This document shows positions 9,578 through 18,910 of a DNA stretch of 64,000 bases, piece after piece. The position numbers were made by a program, and so were the translations under genes. Each line of letters starts with the position of its first letter. Position 1 is the first letter of the stretch. Below the pieces are notes generated by a model. That model saw only the letters and a list, made by a program, of their open reading frames with translations. It did not search any database and had not been told where the DNA came from. Source of the DNA: Solibacillus sp. FSL K6-1523 (GTDB lineage: Bacteria; Bacillota; Bacilli; Bacillales_A; Planococcaceae); the NCBI RefSeq assembly GCF_038005225.1, contig NZ_JBBOSU010000001.1:1104001-1168000 (forward strand), read 5' to 3'.

Positions 9578-10302
9578 AAAAATTCGCATTAGTTTGTGGT
9601 GCTTCGGGTGAAATCGGCCAATCCATTTGCAACAAGTTAGCAGAGGATGGCTGGTCACTGTATTTGCACTACAACGCGAATGTAGAAAAGGTGCAAGTGT
9701 TGCTAGAGCAATTAGTCGTGCGCTATCCTAAACAAGAATTTTTAATCGTACATGCGGATTTTAGTTTAGATGATGGTGCACAAACGTTAGCGAGTCAAAT
9801 ATTCTCGTTACAGGCCATACTATTTGCAAATGGTCATGCATATTATGGGCTATTAGAAGACACACCTGTGAATGAAATGGCGAAACTTTGGAAGGTACAC
9901 GTTCAAAATCCGATGCAGACAACAGCTTTGCTAGCATCGAAGCTAAGAGCCAATCCGAGCAGTTATATCCTTTTAATTGGCTCCATTTGGGGAGATGCTG
10001 GCGCGGCTGGTGAAGTTGCTTATTCAGCTGTAAAAGGCGCGCAACATAGCTTTGTGAAGGCATATGCTCAGGAAGCAGCCTATAATGGCATTCGTGTAAA
10101 CGGCATTGCACCAGGGATTATTGATACGAAAATGAATGGCATGCTGAATGAGCAGGAACGAACTGATATAGTGGAACAAATTCCGTTACAAACATTTGGG
10201 AAAACAGATGATATTGCTAATATGGTCGCATTCTTGTTCAGCGGTCAAGCAGATTATGTAACGGGGCAAATATTGCGCGTAAATGGTGGATGGTACATAT
10301 AA
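9574..10302 (+). CDS. ymfI: Short-chain dehydrogenase YmfI (EF-P 5-aminopentanone reductase)
   Basis: This is a classical SDR of 242 residues: dinucleotide motif GASGEIGQS near the N-terminus, the catalytic Ser (LLIGS) and YSAVK giving the Tyr-x-x-x-Lys pair. YmfI of B. subtilis reduces 5-aminopentanone to 5-aminopentanol on elongation factor P; the assignment rests on SDR family and conserved position after ymfF-ymfH, since SDR sequences alone do not show the substrate. The start overlaps the ymfH stop. A terminator follows at 10339. Confidence 0.87.
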   Translation: MKKFALVCGASGEIGQSICNKLAEDGWSLYLHYNANVEKVQVLLEQLVVRYPKQEFLIVHADFSLDDGAQTLASQIFSLQAILFANGHAYYGLLEDTPVNEMAKLWKVHVQNPMQTTALLASKLRANPSSYILLIGSIWGDAGAAGEVAYSAVKGAQHSFVKAYAQEAAYNGIRVNGIAPGIIDTKMNGMLNEQERTDIVEQIPLQTFGKTDDIANMVAFLFSGQADYVTGQILRVNGGWYI

Positions 10303-10338
10303 TGACGAACGGTCACTAAAAAAATCATTTTCCAGAAT

Positions 10339-10375
10339 AAGATGTCACTCAGCAAAAGTGAGCGGCATCTTTTTT
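10339..10375 (+). terminator. Intrinsic terminator after ymfI
   Basis: AAGATGTCACTCA (10339-10351) pairs with TGAGCGGCATCTT (10359-10371) with one mismatch and one G-U pair, followed by a T run. Confidence 0.78.
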
Positions 10376-10523
10376 AGGTAGAATAATGGGAGAATAATCT
10401 ATACAGCTGCAGATTTTGTTGAATGAAGATAAATTTATTAAAAATAAGGCGAAAAACAGTACAATCGAACTTTTAATTGCATAGAAAATCGGCTATTATG
10501 GAACTAATAAAGAAATTATACGT
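10376..10523. other. AT-rich spacer, nothing recognised
   Basis: The 148 bases between the ymfI terminator and repeat copy 2 have no coding frame or hairpin I would defend. Together with the repeat they form the 434-base gene-free stretch before ymfK, so a ymfK promoter may lie here, but none is clear. Confidence 0.4.
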
Positions 10524-10716
10524 TTAACTTAATACAGCGGAAATTCCCTTCAAATTTAAGTATGATGTGGATGCCGAATATGCAAATCTATTCAGTCGGG
10601 GTTCAAATCCCAGCTGTATTAAGTTAAGCCCTGGCGGATGTCACAGATTTTAAGGGGAGTTTTTCGAGCGAGCTCGAAAAAAATCTGGACGCAATTACGC
10701 TAAGGCGTAATTGATT
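10524..10716 (+). repeat. Palindromic modular repeat, copy 2 (long form)
   Basis: A perfect 15-bp outer stem, TTAACTTAATACAGC (10524-10538) and GCTGTATTAAGTTAA (10613-10627), encloses a variable interior that ends in the tRNA T-arm-like GGGGTTCAAATCCC. The shared core GGCGGATGTCACAG follows, then the TTTTTCGAG/CTCGAAAAA and CAATTACGC/GCGTAATTG hairpins (loop TAAG in the last one). The copy ends 20 bases before the ymfK start, just ahead of its ribosome site, so it is in the ymfK leader unless transcription starts inside it. Confidence 0.9.
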
Positions 10717-10736
10717 CAATGAAGGGATAGATTTTA

Positions 10737-11534
10737 ATGGGTGAATGGTATTTCGAATATGAAATTCAAGTAAATAGACCTGGATTATTAGGGGATATCG
10801 CTTCATTGCTTGGTATGCTTCGTGTCAATATTGTTTCGATTAATGGTGTAGATGAGGCACATCGCGGAATGCTATTATCTACAAACAACGAAGAATCCAT
10901 TCAACGTTTTATTTCAATTGTATCGACAATGGAAAATATTAATGTAACAAGATTCCGCCAACCAAAATTGCGCGATCGTTTGGCTGTACGTCATGGTCAT
11001 TATATTCCAAAAGACGCTGATGAAAAAAATACATTTCGCTTTGTCCGTGATGAGTTAGGAATCTTAGTTGATTTTATGGCAGAATTATTTAAAAAGGATG
11101 AACATAAGCTTATTGGGATCCGAGGAATGCCACGTGTAGGAAAGACTGAATCCATTGTTGCGGCCAGCGTTTGTGCGAATAAAAAATGGATATTTATTTC
11201 TTCTACAATGATTAAGCAAACAATTCGAAACACACTGATGGGCGATGAGTTTAATGGCAATAATATTTTTATTTTGGATGGAGCGGTAACGCGTCGTGCG
11301 ACAGATGAACGACATCAGCAACTTGTGAGAGAAATGATGGGTATGTCTACAATTAAAGTAATTGAACATCCCGATTTATTTGTCCAACATTCCCCATATA
11401 AAATAGAGGATTTTGATTATATTATTGAATTGCGTCATCATCCCGACGAAGAAATAACATATGAAATTATTGAAAAAAATAATGGATTATCTGAAACTAA
11501 TAATTTTGGTGGATTTGGTAGTTTTAACCTATAA
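10737..11534 (+). CDS. ymfK: DUF3388 family protein YmfK
   Basis: The product has 265 residues. The first ~75 look like an ACT-type fold (IQVNRPGLLGDIASLLGMLRVNI), and residues 130-137 form a P-loop-like GMPRVGKT, so a nucleotide-binding second half is likely. The Walker B position is probably NIFILDG. The family is conserved next to ymfI and ymfM in Bacillales but its function is not established. The C-terminus is a glycine/phenylalanine-rich tail. ATG 10737 lies behind GAAGGGATAG, directly downstream of repeat copy 2. Confidence 0.85.
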   Translation: MGEWYFEYEIQVNRPGLLGDIASLLGMLRVNIVSINGVDEAHRGMLLSTNNEESIQRFISIVSTMENINVTRFRQPKLRDRLAVRHGHYIPKDADEKNTFRFVRDELGILVDFMAELFKKDEHKLIGIRGMPRVGKTESIVAASVCANKKWIFISSTMIKQTIRNTLMGDEFNGNNIFILDGAVTRRATDERHQQLVREMMGMSTIKVIEHPDLFVQHSPYKIEDFDYIIELRHHPDEEITYEIIEKNNGLSETNNFGGFGSFNL

Positions 11535-11607
11535 ACATAGAGGATGTTGCTACCTTTTCCTATAAGGTATACTAGAAATTGAATATATTAAGAAGTAGGT
11601 GTTTTTT

Positions 11608-12513
11608 TTGACAGAACTAGGAGCTCGCTTGAAAGAGGCGAGATTAGCTAAAGGCCATAGCTTAGATGACTTACAAGAAATAACGAAAATTCAAAAGCGG
11701 TACTTAATCGGGATTGAAGAAGGCAATTATTCAATTATGCCAGGTTCTTTTTATGTACGAGCATTTATTAAACAATACGCTGAAGCGGTTGGACTCGATG
11801 CAGATCAACTATTTATGGACTATCGACAAGACGTACCAGAAGTGCAAAAAGAGGAAGTGGCACAGTCCTTTTCACAAAGCCCAAGTCGTCGTAGAATGGC
11901 TTCAAGAACTTCAAGTAAAACGATGGAAGCAATGCCAAAAGTTATTGCGGGCTTATTTTTGATTGTTATAATTGTCGTTAGTTGGACATTAATGGTACAA
12001 AAGACGGGGAAAAATCCGGATACTACAGATGATACTAATAAACCATTTGAATATGCACAAAACAATGCTAATAAAGATCAACCAAAAGATGTAATTGACT
12101 CAACGGACGAGAAAGATACTGAAACGAATAACGAACCAGAAGTACCGATTGTAGAAGAACCTGTCGTGACACAAGCCATTAGTGCAGGTGTCGTAAATGG
12201 AGAGAATACAGTTTATGAAGTATCAGGAACAGATACGTTAAATATTCGCTTAGTAGTATCGGGTGATACATGGTTAGGTATCCGAGATGAAGCTACTGCA
12301 GGGAAAAGAGCAACAGAACAAATTACGGACCGAGTATATAAAGCGGGAGAAGTTGTTGAAAATGATTCGACAGCAAATGCCTATGCACGAATTCGATTAG
12401 GGAATTCAAAAGTGGTAAAAGTCTTTGTGAATGATGTAGAATTAACATATGCACAAGATCGTACTACACAAAACATTATTTTGAAGCTAGTTACAGAACA
12501 ACAGGAACAATAG
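11608..12513 (+). CDS. ymfM: RodZ-like helix-turn-helix membrane protein YmfM
   Basis: This 301-residue protein has an N-terminal HTH_25 domain (residues 2-70, LGARLKEARLAKGHSLDDLQ), a basic Ser/Arg-rich linker, one transmembrane segment (111-130) and an extracellular acidic linker leading to a DUF4115-type C-terminal domain. RodZ proteins couple MreB to the cell-wall elongation machinery. TTG 11608 is chosen over GTG 11599 because AAGTAGGTG gives proper spacing and the family starts MTELG. It sits directly before pgsA, as in Bacillus. Confidence 0.88.
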   Translation: MTELGARLKEARLAKGHSLDDLQEITKIQKRYLIGIEEGNYSIMPGSFYVRAFIKQYAEAVGLDADQLFMDYRQDVPEVQKEEVAQSFSQSPSRRRMASRTSSKTMEAMPKVIAGLFLIVIIVVSWTLMVQKTGKNPDTTDDTNKPFEYAQNNANKDQPKDVIDSTDEKDTETNNEPEVPIVEEPVVTQAISAGVVNGENTVYEVSGTDTLNIRLVVSGDTWLGIRDEATAGKRATEQITDRVYKAGEVVENDSTANAYARIRLGNSKVVKVFVNDVELTYAQDRTTQNIILKLVTEQQEQ

Positions 12514-12560
12514 TCATCGTCTAAGATGGCTATTTTCTTTCAAATGAAAGGTGTTAGAAA

Positions 12561-13139
12561 ATGAATATTCCAAATAAGATTACAGTCTCACGCATACTTT
12601 TAATCCCAATATTTGTGATTGTAATGATGTTTGATTTCGGCTGGGGTACTATGACGCTGTTTGGTGCAGAAATGCAAGTCAACTATTTTATCGGAGCGTT
12701 GATTTTTATTTTTGCTTCAGCAACGGATTGGGTCGATGGTTATTATGCACGTAAATACGATTTAGTTACAAATTTAGGGAAGTTTTTAGATCCATTAGCG
12801 GATAAATTACTCGTTTCAGCAGCATTTATTTTACTTGTTGAAATCGGATTGGCCCCTGCTTGGATTGTCATTATTATTATTTCTCGTGAGTTCGCTGTTA
12901 CAGGTTTACGTTTAATTTTAGCTGGCCAAGGAGAAGTTGTAGCCGCAAATCAACTTGGAAAAATTAAAACTTGGGCACAAATTGTCGCGATTTCAGCATT
13001 AATTTTACACAATACGATTTTCACATTAGTAGGTATTCCATTTGACGATATTATGTTGTACATCGCATTAATTTTCACAGTATGGTCAGGATGGGATTAT
13101 TTCTATATTAACCGTCGTGCATTGTTAGAATCAAAATAA
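12561..13139 (+). CDS. pgsA: CDP-diacylglycerol--glycerol-3-phosphate 3-phosphatidyltransferase
   Basis: PgsA makes phosphatidylglycerol phosphate, the committed step to phosphatidylglycerol and cardiolipin. The 192-residue membrane protein carries the CDP-alcohol phosphotransferase signature, D-G-x2-A-R-x8-G-x3-D-x3-D (DWVDGYYARKYD, then LGKFLDPLADK), and about five hydrophobic segments. ATG 12561 lies behind AAAGGTG. Gene order ymfM-pgsA-cinA-recA is the standard Bacillus order. Confidence 0.97.
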   Translation: MNIPNKITVSRILLIPIFVIVMMFDFGWGTMTLFGAEMQVNYFIGALIFIFASATDWVDGYYARKYDLVTNLGKFLDPLADKLLVSAAFILLVEIGLAPAWIVIIIISREFAVTGLRLILAGQGEVVAANQLGKIKTWAQIVAISALILHNTIFTLVGIPFDDIMLYIALIFTVWSGWDYFYINRRALLESK

Positions 13140-13227
13140 AGTAAAATTTTGATTAGTGCGAGGGGTCGCTTTTGAAACAAGCTGTGAATTGTGCGCATAA
13201 ACAAGTATGCAATCAAGTAATACAGTC

Positions 13228-13268
13228 AAAAATCATCATTTTGGTTCTTAACCGAAATGATGATTTTT
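13228..13268 (+). terminator. Intrinsic terminator after pgsA
   Basis: A nearly perfect 19-bp stem, left arm from AAAAATCATCATTT and right arm ending AAATGATGATTTTT, closes around a CTT loop. The T-rich right arm end serves as the T run. Confidence 0.85.
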
Positions 13269-13324
13269 GGATTATGTAGCTTTTCATAAAGACAAGATAA
13301 AATTGGATAGGATGGTGACGTTTC

Positions 13325-14578
13325 ATGAATGCAGAAATCATTGCAGTAGGCTCGGAATTATTACTCGGTCAAATCGCTAATACAAATGCGAAATTTATTT
13401 CGAATCAATTATCAGAATTAGGCATTAACGTTTTTTATCATACAGTGGTAGGGGACAATGCCGAGCGATTGGTGGAGACGATTAAAATTGCGGAAAGTCG
13501 TGCGGATTTAATTATTTTTTCTGGTGGGCTTGGTCCGACGAAGGATGATTTAACAAAAGAAACGATTGCCAAGCATTTGAAAACAGAATTAGTTATGGAT
13601 GAAGTAGCTATTCGTTCGATTGAAGCCTTTTTTGCAAAACATAAACAACCAATGACTGAAAATAATCGTAAGCAGGCACTTGTTTTAAAGGGGTGTGACG
13701 TGCTCGAAAATCGACATGGGATGGCACCTGGAATGCTGTTCGAAAATGGCAATCATACGTATATTTTATTACCTGGACCGCCAAAAGAATTAGAGCCGAT
13801 GTTTCAGTTTGAAGCGAAGCCAAAATTAGCAGCGAAAATGCATGATGGTGCAGTTATCATTTCACATGTCCTACGTTTTTATGGCATTGGTGAAGCAGCA
13901 TTAGAAGTGCAAGTACAAGCGATTTTAGATGATCAGTCTAATCCAACAGTGGCGCCATTGGCTTCTGATGGCGAGGTGACGCTCCGCATTACAGCAAAGG
14001 CTGACGACGAGCTAACTGCTTGGCAATTAATTAACGACAAAAAACAGCAAGTCCTAGCGCTTGTAGGGGATTATCATTATGGCAATGATGATGATTCACT
14101 AGCATCAAAATTAGTAGAGCGATTACTGGATAATGACTTGACGATTGCAGCAGCGGAAAGTTTAACAGCAGGTCTATTCCAATCAGAGCTTGCCGAAGTT
14201 CCGGGGGTAGGTGGGGCACTTATTGGTGGTGTTATTACTTATACGGAGCAGGCGAAAATCGAACAATTAGGCATTTCAAAAGCTTTGCTCGATCAATATA
14301 GTGTTGTAAGTAGTGAATGCGCGGCAGCTATGGCCGTGCAAGTTAAGGAAAGATTCAACACTGCTATTGGTGTTGGCTTGACTGGTGCGGCGGGTCCTAC
14401 TGGTCATGGGAGTCAACCAGCGGGTACGGTATGGATAGCGATTTGTATTGGGGATGAACAACCACTCACATATCAATTACATCTTTCTGGCTCGCGCAAT
14501 ACGAATCGATTGCGGGCTGTGAAATTTACGTATAGTTTTTTAATGCGTGAATTAGTGAAAAGTGGTTATAAAAAGTGA
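13325..14578 (+). CDS. cinA: CinA family competence/damage-inducible protein
   Basis: The full-length two-domain protein has 417 residues. The N-terminal MoCF-like (COG1058) domain is typified by AEIIAVGSELLLGQI and FSGGLGPTKDD. The C-terminal CinA domain (about 250-415) has AAESLTAGL and GLTGAAGP. The family has ADP-ribose pyrophosphatase and NMN deamidase activities, and in competent species it lies with recA, as here. ATG 13325 lies behind AGGATGGTGACG. Confidence 0.95.
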   Translation: MNAEIIAVGSELLLGQIANTNAKFISNQLSELGINVFYHTVVGDNAERLVETIKIAESRADLIIFSGGLGPTKDDLTKETIAKHLKTELVMDEVAIRSIEAFFAKHKQPMTENNRKQALVLKGCDVLENRHGMAPGMLFENGNHTYILLPGPPKELEPMFQFEAKPKLAAKMHDGAVIISHVLRFYGIGEAALEVQVQAILDDQSNPTVAPLASDGEVTLRITAKADDELTAWQLINDKKQQVLALVGDYHYGNDDDSLASKLVERLLDNDLTIAAAESLTAGLFQSELAEVPGVGGALIGGVITYTEQAKIEQLGISKALLDQYSVVSSECAAAMAVQVKERFNTAIGVGLTGAAGPTGHGSQPAGTVWIAICIGDEQPLTYQLHLSGSRNTNRLRAVKFTYSFLMRELVKSGYKK

Positions 14579-14656
14579 AAATTATTTAAATAAAATTAAG
14601 CAAAATATCATTTTAAATGAAAAATGAGGCTGATTTCTTCAGTTTGAAGTGAAAAC

Positions 14657-14670
14657 CGAAAATACGTTCG
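14657..14670. promoter_or_regulatory. LexA (SOS) box upstream of recA
   Basis: CGAAAATACGTTCG matches the Bacillus LexA consensus CGAAC-N4-GTTCG with a single mismatch (A for C at position 5). It lies nine bases upstream of the recA -35 box, the expected place for SOS control of recA. Confidence 0.82.
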
Positions 14671-14678
14671 CTTTTTTC

Positions 14679-14708
14679 TTGCAATGTGATGCCATTACCG
14701 AGTATAAT
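14679..14708 (+). promoter_or_regulatory. recA promoter
   Basis: TTGCAA (14679-14684) and a perfect TATAAT (14703-14708) are spaced by 18 bases, 47 bases before the recA start codon and just downstream of the LexA box. Confidence 0.72.
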
Positions 14709-14755
14709 AGGAATATAAATTACAAATTAGGTTTTTTTCTTAAGGAGGAAATAAT

Positions 14756-15829
14756 TTGAGCGATCGTAAAACAGCGTTAGATATGGCGTTAAAACAAATT
14801 GAAAAACAATTCGGTAAAGGTTCTGTTATGAAGCTAGGGGAAGCAACTGACCGCAAGATGGAAACATCCTCTTCAGGCTCTATCGCGCTTGATACAGCAC
14901 TAGGTATAGGCGGATATCCACGTGGACGTATTGTAGAAGTTTACGGACCTGAATCTTCAGGTAAAACAACTGTCACGCTTCACGCCATTGCAGAAATTCA
15001 AGCAAATGGTGGTACAGCAGCATTTATTGATGCCGAACACGCTTTAGATCCAGTGTATGCGCAAAAATTAGGTGTTAATATTGACGAGTTATTATTATCA
15101 CAACCGGATACAGGAGAGCAGGCACTTGAAATTGCTGAGGCATTAGTACGTTCAGGTGCAATTGATATTATTGTTGTTGACTCTGTAGCAGCATTAGTAC
15201 CTAAAGCGGAAATTGAAGGTGAAATGGGTGACTCACATATGGGTCTCCAAGCACGTTTAATGTCTCAAGCATTACGAAAATTATCGGGTGTTATTAATAA
15301 ATCAAATACATTAGCTATTTTCATTAACCAAGTTCGTGAAAAGATTGGTGTTATGTTCGGAAATCCTGAAACGACTACTGGTGGACGTGCGTTAAAGTTC
15401 TATTCGTCAATCCGTTTAGAAGTTCGTAGAGGTGAAGCGATTAAACAAGGGACGGATATCGTTGGTAACAAAACAAAGATTAAAGTAGTAAAAAATAAAG
15501 TAGCACCACCATTCCGTACAGCGGAAGTTGATATTATGTACGGTGAGGGGATTTCAAAAGAAGGCGAAATCGTAGACATTGGTGCAGAGTTAGATATTAT
15601 CCAAAAAAGTGGTTCATGGTATTCTTATAACAATGACCGCATTGGCCAAGGCCGCGAGAACGTGAAGCAATTCTTTAAGGAAAATCCAGCAATTCGTGAT
15701 GAAGTTGCTGAAAAAATCCGTCAAAACTTTGGAATTGGTGAGTTAGGCTATACAATTGGCGCTCATGATCACCAAGAAAAAGAAGAGGAAGAGCTAGAAT
15801 TAGACTTATTGACAGAAGAAAATAAGTAA
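14756..15829 (+). CDS. recA: Recombinase RecA
   Basis: RecA forms filaments on single-stranded DNA for homologous recombination and triggers LexA self-cleavage. The 357-residue protein has Walker [10 protein letters not shown] (residues 64-72), Walker B ([10 protein letters not shown]), the L2 loop region ([17 protein letters not shown]) and an acidic C-terminal tail. It starts at TTG 14756 behind TAAGGAGGAAATAA, so a strong ribosome site is combined with a weak start codon. It is SOS-controlled by the box at 14657. Confidence 0.98.
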   Translation: MSDRKTALDMALKQIEKQFGKGSVMKLGEATDRKMETSSSGSIALDTALGIGGYPRGRIVEVYGPESSGKTTVTLHAIAEIQANGGTAAFIDAEHALDPVYAQKLGVNIDELLLSQPDTGEQALEIAEALVRSGAIDIIVVDSVAALVPKAEIEGEMGDSHMGLQARLMSQALRKLSGVINKSNTLAIFINQVREKIGVMFGNPETTTGGRALKFYSSIRLEVRRGEAIKQGTDIVGNKTKIKVVKNKVAPPFRTAEVDIMYGEGISKEGEIVDIGAELDIIQKSGSWYSYNNDRIGQGRENVKQFFKENPAIRDEVAEKIRQNFGIGELGYTIGAHDHQEKEEEELELDLLTEENK

Positions 15830-15874
15830 TTTGAAATTTCCCACGTAACAACATATAGCGTATAAATTCGGTAG

Positions 15875-15914
15875 AAAATATCATTTTGACTAACTGTCGA
15901 AATGATATTTTTTT
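15875..15914 (+). terminator. Intrinsic terminator after recA
   Basis: The left arm AAAATATCATTTTGAC (15875-15890) pairs with GTCGAAATGATATTTT (15896-15911) and is followed by more T residues. Confidence 0.85.
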
Positions 15915-16020
15915 ACATATGGGATACTATTTATAAACGCGGAAATCATTTTACAACATTTAGAATGATTCATATTGCGCAGGAACTAAGATATAAAAAT
16001 CATATGCAATGCGGCTAATC

Positions 16021-16049
16021 TTGACATTGCCAAAATGGAATTATACAAT
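16021..16049 (+). promoter_or_regulatory. Strong sigma-A promoter upstream of rny
   Basis: TTGACA (16021-16026) and TACAAT (16044-16049) are exactly 17 bases apart, about 105 bases before rny. A second TATAAT-like box lies at 16057. The rest of the 15915-16155 spacer shows no coding frame. Confidence 0.75.
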
Positions 16050-16155
16050 TAACATGTATAATTTCTAAATTTTGAAATGAAATAGGCAAAATGTCTTTTT
16101 TAGGGCGATTTTGCCGTCTTGAACATCAGACATATGGGCTTAGGAGGAGAATGCT

Positions 16156-17712
16156 ATGATGGAATCAATACTCCTTGTTTTGCTAGGACTCGCTGTCGGT
16201 GGTGCTGTTATCTATGTTTACATGAAAAAAGTGAATGAATCAAAAGTGACTGGTGCCAAGCATATTGCAGAGCAAATCGTTGAAGAGGCGAAACGTGAAG
16301 CAGATGCATTGAAAAAGGAAGCACTACTTGAAGCAAAGGATGAAACTCACAAATTTCGTACTGAAGCAGAAAATGACATCCGTGACCGTCGTGGCGAGCT
16401 TCAGAAACAAGAGAACCGTTTATTGCAAAGAGAAGAAAATCTTGATCGCAAAGATGATGCTCTGAACAAAAGAGAGACAAGCTTGGAGCGCAAAGATGAA
16501 GCGCTAACAAGCAAACAACAGCATATTGAACAGTTAGAAAGCAAAGTGGAAGAACTGGTTGCAAGTCAAAAAACAGAGCTGGAGCGCATTGCAGCACTTA
16601 CTCGTGAGGAAGCGAAGGATATTATTCTGAAGGAAGTTGAAAAAGAACTTTCAACGGATATCGCAGTCATGACGAAAGAATCTGAAACGCGCGCGAAAGA
16701 AGACTCTGACAAAAAAGCGCGTGAAATTTTATCGCTTGCTTTACAACGTTTTGCAGCTGATCACGTTGCAGAAACAACAGTGTCGGTTGTAAACTTACCG
16801 AACGATGAGATGAAAGGTCGTATCATCGGACGTGAAGGACGTAATATTCGTACACTGGAAACGCTTACGGGTATCGATTTAATTATTGATGATACACCAG
16901 AAGCAGTGATTTTATCTGGCTTCGATCCAATTCGCCGTGAAACAGCACGTCTAGCACTTGAAAAACTAGTGCAAGATGGTCGTATTCACCCAGCGCGTAT
17001 CGAAGAAATGGTTGAAAAATCTCGCCGTGAAGTGGATGAACAAATCCGTGAAACGGGAGAGCAGACGACATTTGAAGTAGGCATTCACAACCTACACCCA
17101 GATTTAATGAAAATTTTAGGACGCATGAAATACCGTACAAGTTATGGTCAGAACGTCTTGAAGCACTCGATTGAAGTTGCACATTTAGCAGGCTTACTTG
17201 CTGCTGAGCTAGGTGAAGATGTGACATTAGCACGTCGAGCAGGTTTATTGCATGATATTGGAAAAGCTATTGACCATGAAGTAGAAGGAAGTCACGTAGA
17301 AATTGGTGTGGAGCTAGCAACGAAGTATAAAGAGCATCCAGTTGTTATTAACTCGATCGCCTCTCACCACGGAGATACGGAAGCTACTTCTGTTATTGCA
17401 GTGCTTGTTGCGGCAGCGGATGCATTATCAGCGGCTCGTCCAGGTGCTCGAAGTGAAACGCTTGAAAACTACATTCGTCGTCTTGAAAAGCTAGAAGAAA
17501 TTTCTGAAAGCTATGAAGGCGTTGAAAAATCCTTTGCGATTCAAGCAGGTCGTGAAGTACGTATTATTGTACACCCGGAGAAAATTGATGATTTAGCTTC
17601 ACATCGTTTAGCGCGTGATATTCGAAAACGAATTGAAGAAGAGCTCGATTATCCAGGGCATATTAAAGTGACTGTAATCCGTGAAACACGTGCTGTCGAA
17701 TACGCAAAATAA
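16156..17712 (+). CDS. rny: Ribonuclease Y
   Basis: RNase Y is the membrane-anchored endoribonuclease that starts bulk mRNA decay in many Bacillota. This 518-residue protein shows an N-terminal transmembrane helix (about residues 3-22), a long charged coiled coil (about 30-195), a KH domain ([15 protein letters not shown]) and an HD domain with [10 protein letters not shown]. Length matches B. subtilis (520). ATG 16156 is followed at once by a second ATG; TAGGAGGAG supports either. In Bacillus the next genes are ymdB and spoVS; here polysaccharide genes intervene. Confidence 0.98.
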   Translation: MMESILLVLLGLAVGGAVIYVYMKKVNESKVTGAKHIAEQIVEEAKREADALKKEALLEAKDETHKFRTEAENDIRDRRGELQKQENRLLQREENLDRKDDALNKRETSLERKDEALTSKQQHIEQLESKVEELVASQKTELERIAALTREEAKDIILKEVEKELSTDIAVMTKESETRAKEDSDKKAREILSLALQRFAADHVAETTVSVVNLPNDEMKGRIIGREGRNIRTLETLTGIDLIIDDTPEAVILSGFDPIRRETARLALEKLVQDGRIHPARIEEMVEKSRREVDEQIRETGEQTTFEVGIHNLHPDLMKILGRMKYRTSYGQNVLKHSIEVAHLAGLLAAELGEDVTLARRAGLLHDIGKAIDHEVEGSHVEIGVELATKYKEHPVVINSIASHHGDTEATSVIAVLVAAADALSAARPGARSETLENYIRRLEKLEEISESYEGVEKSFAIQAGREVRIIVHPEKIDDLASHRLARDIRKRIEEELDYPGHIKVTVIRETRAVEYAK

Positions 17713-17771
17713 TTCATTATATTTTACGTAGGTAATATAAGAGCAATTTGCAATTATATCGAAAAATAACG

Positions 17772-17813
17772 AAACACCCATTTGATTATTTATGATCAAA
17801 TGGGTGTTTTTTT
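17772..17813 (+). terminator. Intrinsic terminator after rny
   Basis: AAACACCCATTTGAT pairs with ATCAAATGGGTGTTT and runs into TTTTTT. It marks the left border of the polysaccharide island. Confidence 0.9.
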
Positions 17814-18051
17814 ATGTTTCTTATTTCAACTTAGACTACAAAATCACATAGAAAGTTATGAAGGAACAAGTAATATTACCAGTTTTATGAATAATATTGA
17901 TGATTTCACTCTATAATAAATAGTAAATCCATTATGTGGGTTTTACACCATAGAATGATCCAGATGTGTGAAAAATACATCTATACCACAATGATATTAA
18001 AATGATGAAAAAGATTCGAGAAATTAAGTAGGAAATGAAAGGAGTAATGCA

Positions 18052-18816
18052 ATGGTCGATACACATAGTCATTTGTTGTGGAATGTTGATGATGGTCCAA
18101 AAAATAAGGAACAAGCTTTACGCGTTGTCGAACAAGTTTTAAAAGCAGGAATAACAGATATTATTGCTACATCACATTTTATGCATCCACAGTTTCATGT
18201 TGATGTAGCCACTACTACAAAGGGCATCCAGCAATTACAAGAGGAGCTAAAAAAAAATCAGCTACCGCTGAAGATTCATACCGGACATGAAGTACGATTA
18301 CATGATAAATTACTTTCCTATTATTCGATGCAGCAAATTTTTACATTAGCTAATTCCAGTTATCTTCTAATTGAACTTCCATCCTATAGCGTGCCACATT
18401 TCACAATAAAAATCATTCAACTATTACTAGAGAAGGGGATTATCCCGATCATTGCTCACCCTGAGCGTAATAAAGTATTCCAGGAAAATCCGACAAAATT
18501 AGAACAACTTGTCCATGCAGGTGCTACAACACAGCTTACTGCGGGCAGTTTAACTGGACAATTTGGAAGGACCGTACAAAAATTTGCATTAAATTTAGTA
18601 AGAGCAAACTTAGTGCATACGTATGGTTCGGATGTTCATAATGATTCGACGCGCCCATTTTTATTTAATGAGGGGCTCTTTTATTTAGAAAAGAAAAAGG
18701 AAGGGGAAGCAGTAGATCTTCTACTTGAAAATAATAGTAGAATCCTGAAAAACGAACCGTTTATTTATTATGAACCAGAAAAAATAGAATCTACGAAATG
18801 GTGGAAAATCATCTAA
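18052..18816 (+). CDS. CpsB/YwqE-type protein-tyrosine phosphatase (PHP family)
   Basis: This 254-residue metal-dependent phosphatase has the PHP start motif DTHSHLLWNVDDGP (H5 and H7 as metal ligands), then H-x-x-PQFH, GHEVR, AHPERN and GSDVHN motifs typical of CpsB/CapC/YwqE. These enzymes dephosphorylate the C-terminal tyrosine cluster of BY-kinases that control capsule export. The matching kinase and chain-length protein are at 44637-46086, about 26 kb away at the far end of the island. GAAAGGAGTAATGCA provides the ribosome site. Confidence 0.9.
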   Translation: MVDTHSHLLWNVDDGPKNKEQALRVVEQVLKAGITDIIATSHFMHPQFHVDVATTTKGIQQLQEELKKNQLPLKIHTGHEVRLHDKLLSYYSMQQIFTLANSSYLLIELPSYSVPHFTIKIIQLLLEKGIIPIIAHPERNKVFQENPTKLEQLVHAGATTQLTAGSLTGQFGRTVQKFALNLVRANLVHTYGSDVHNDSTRPFLFNEGLFYLEKKKEGEAVDLLLENNSRILKNEPFIYYEPEKIESTKWWKII

Positions 18817-18910
18817 AAAATAGATTGTGACGAATAAAATACGATAAAAAAACATAAGTTTAAAGATGCCTAATAGATTGATTTGTTTAGATAACTCACG
18901 GAGGGGTGCG

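Noticed and set aside
10624-10806. Minus-strand frame that resembles another minus-strand frame at 61879-62076
   Set aside because: The similarity comes from repeat copies 2 and 5 read on the opposite strand, not from a gene family.
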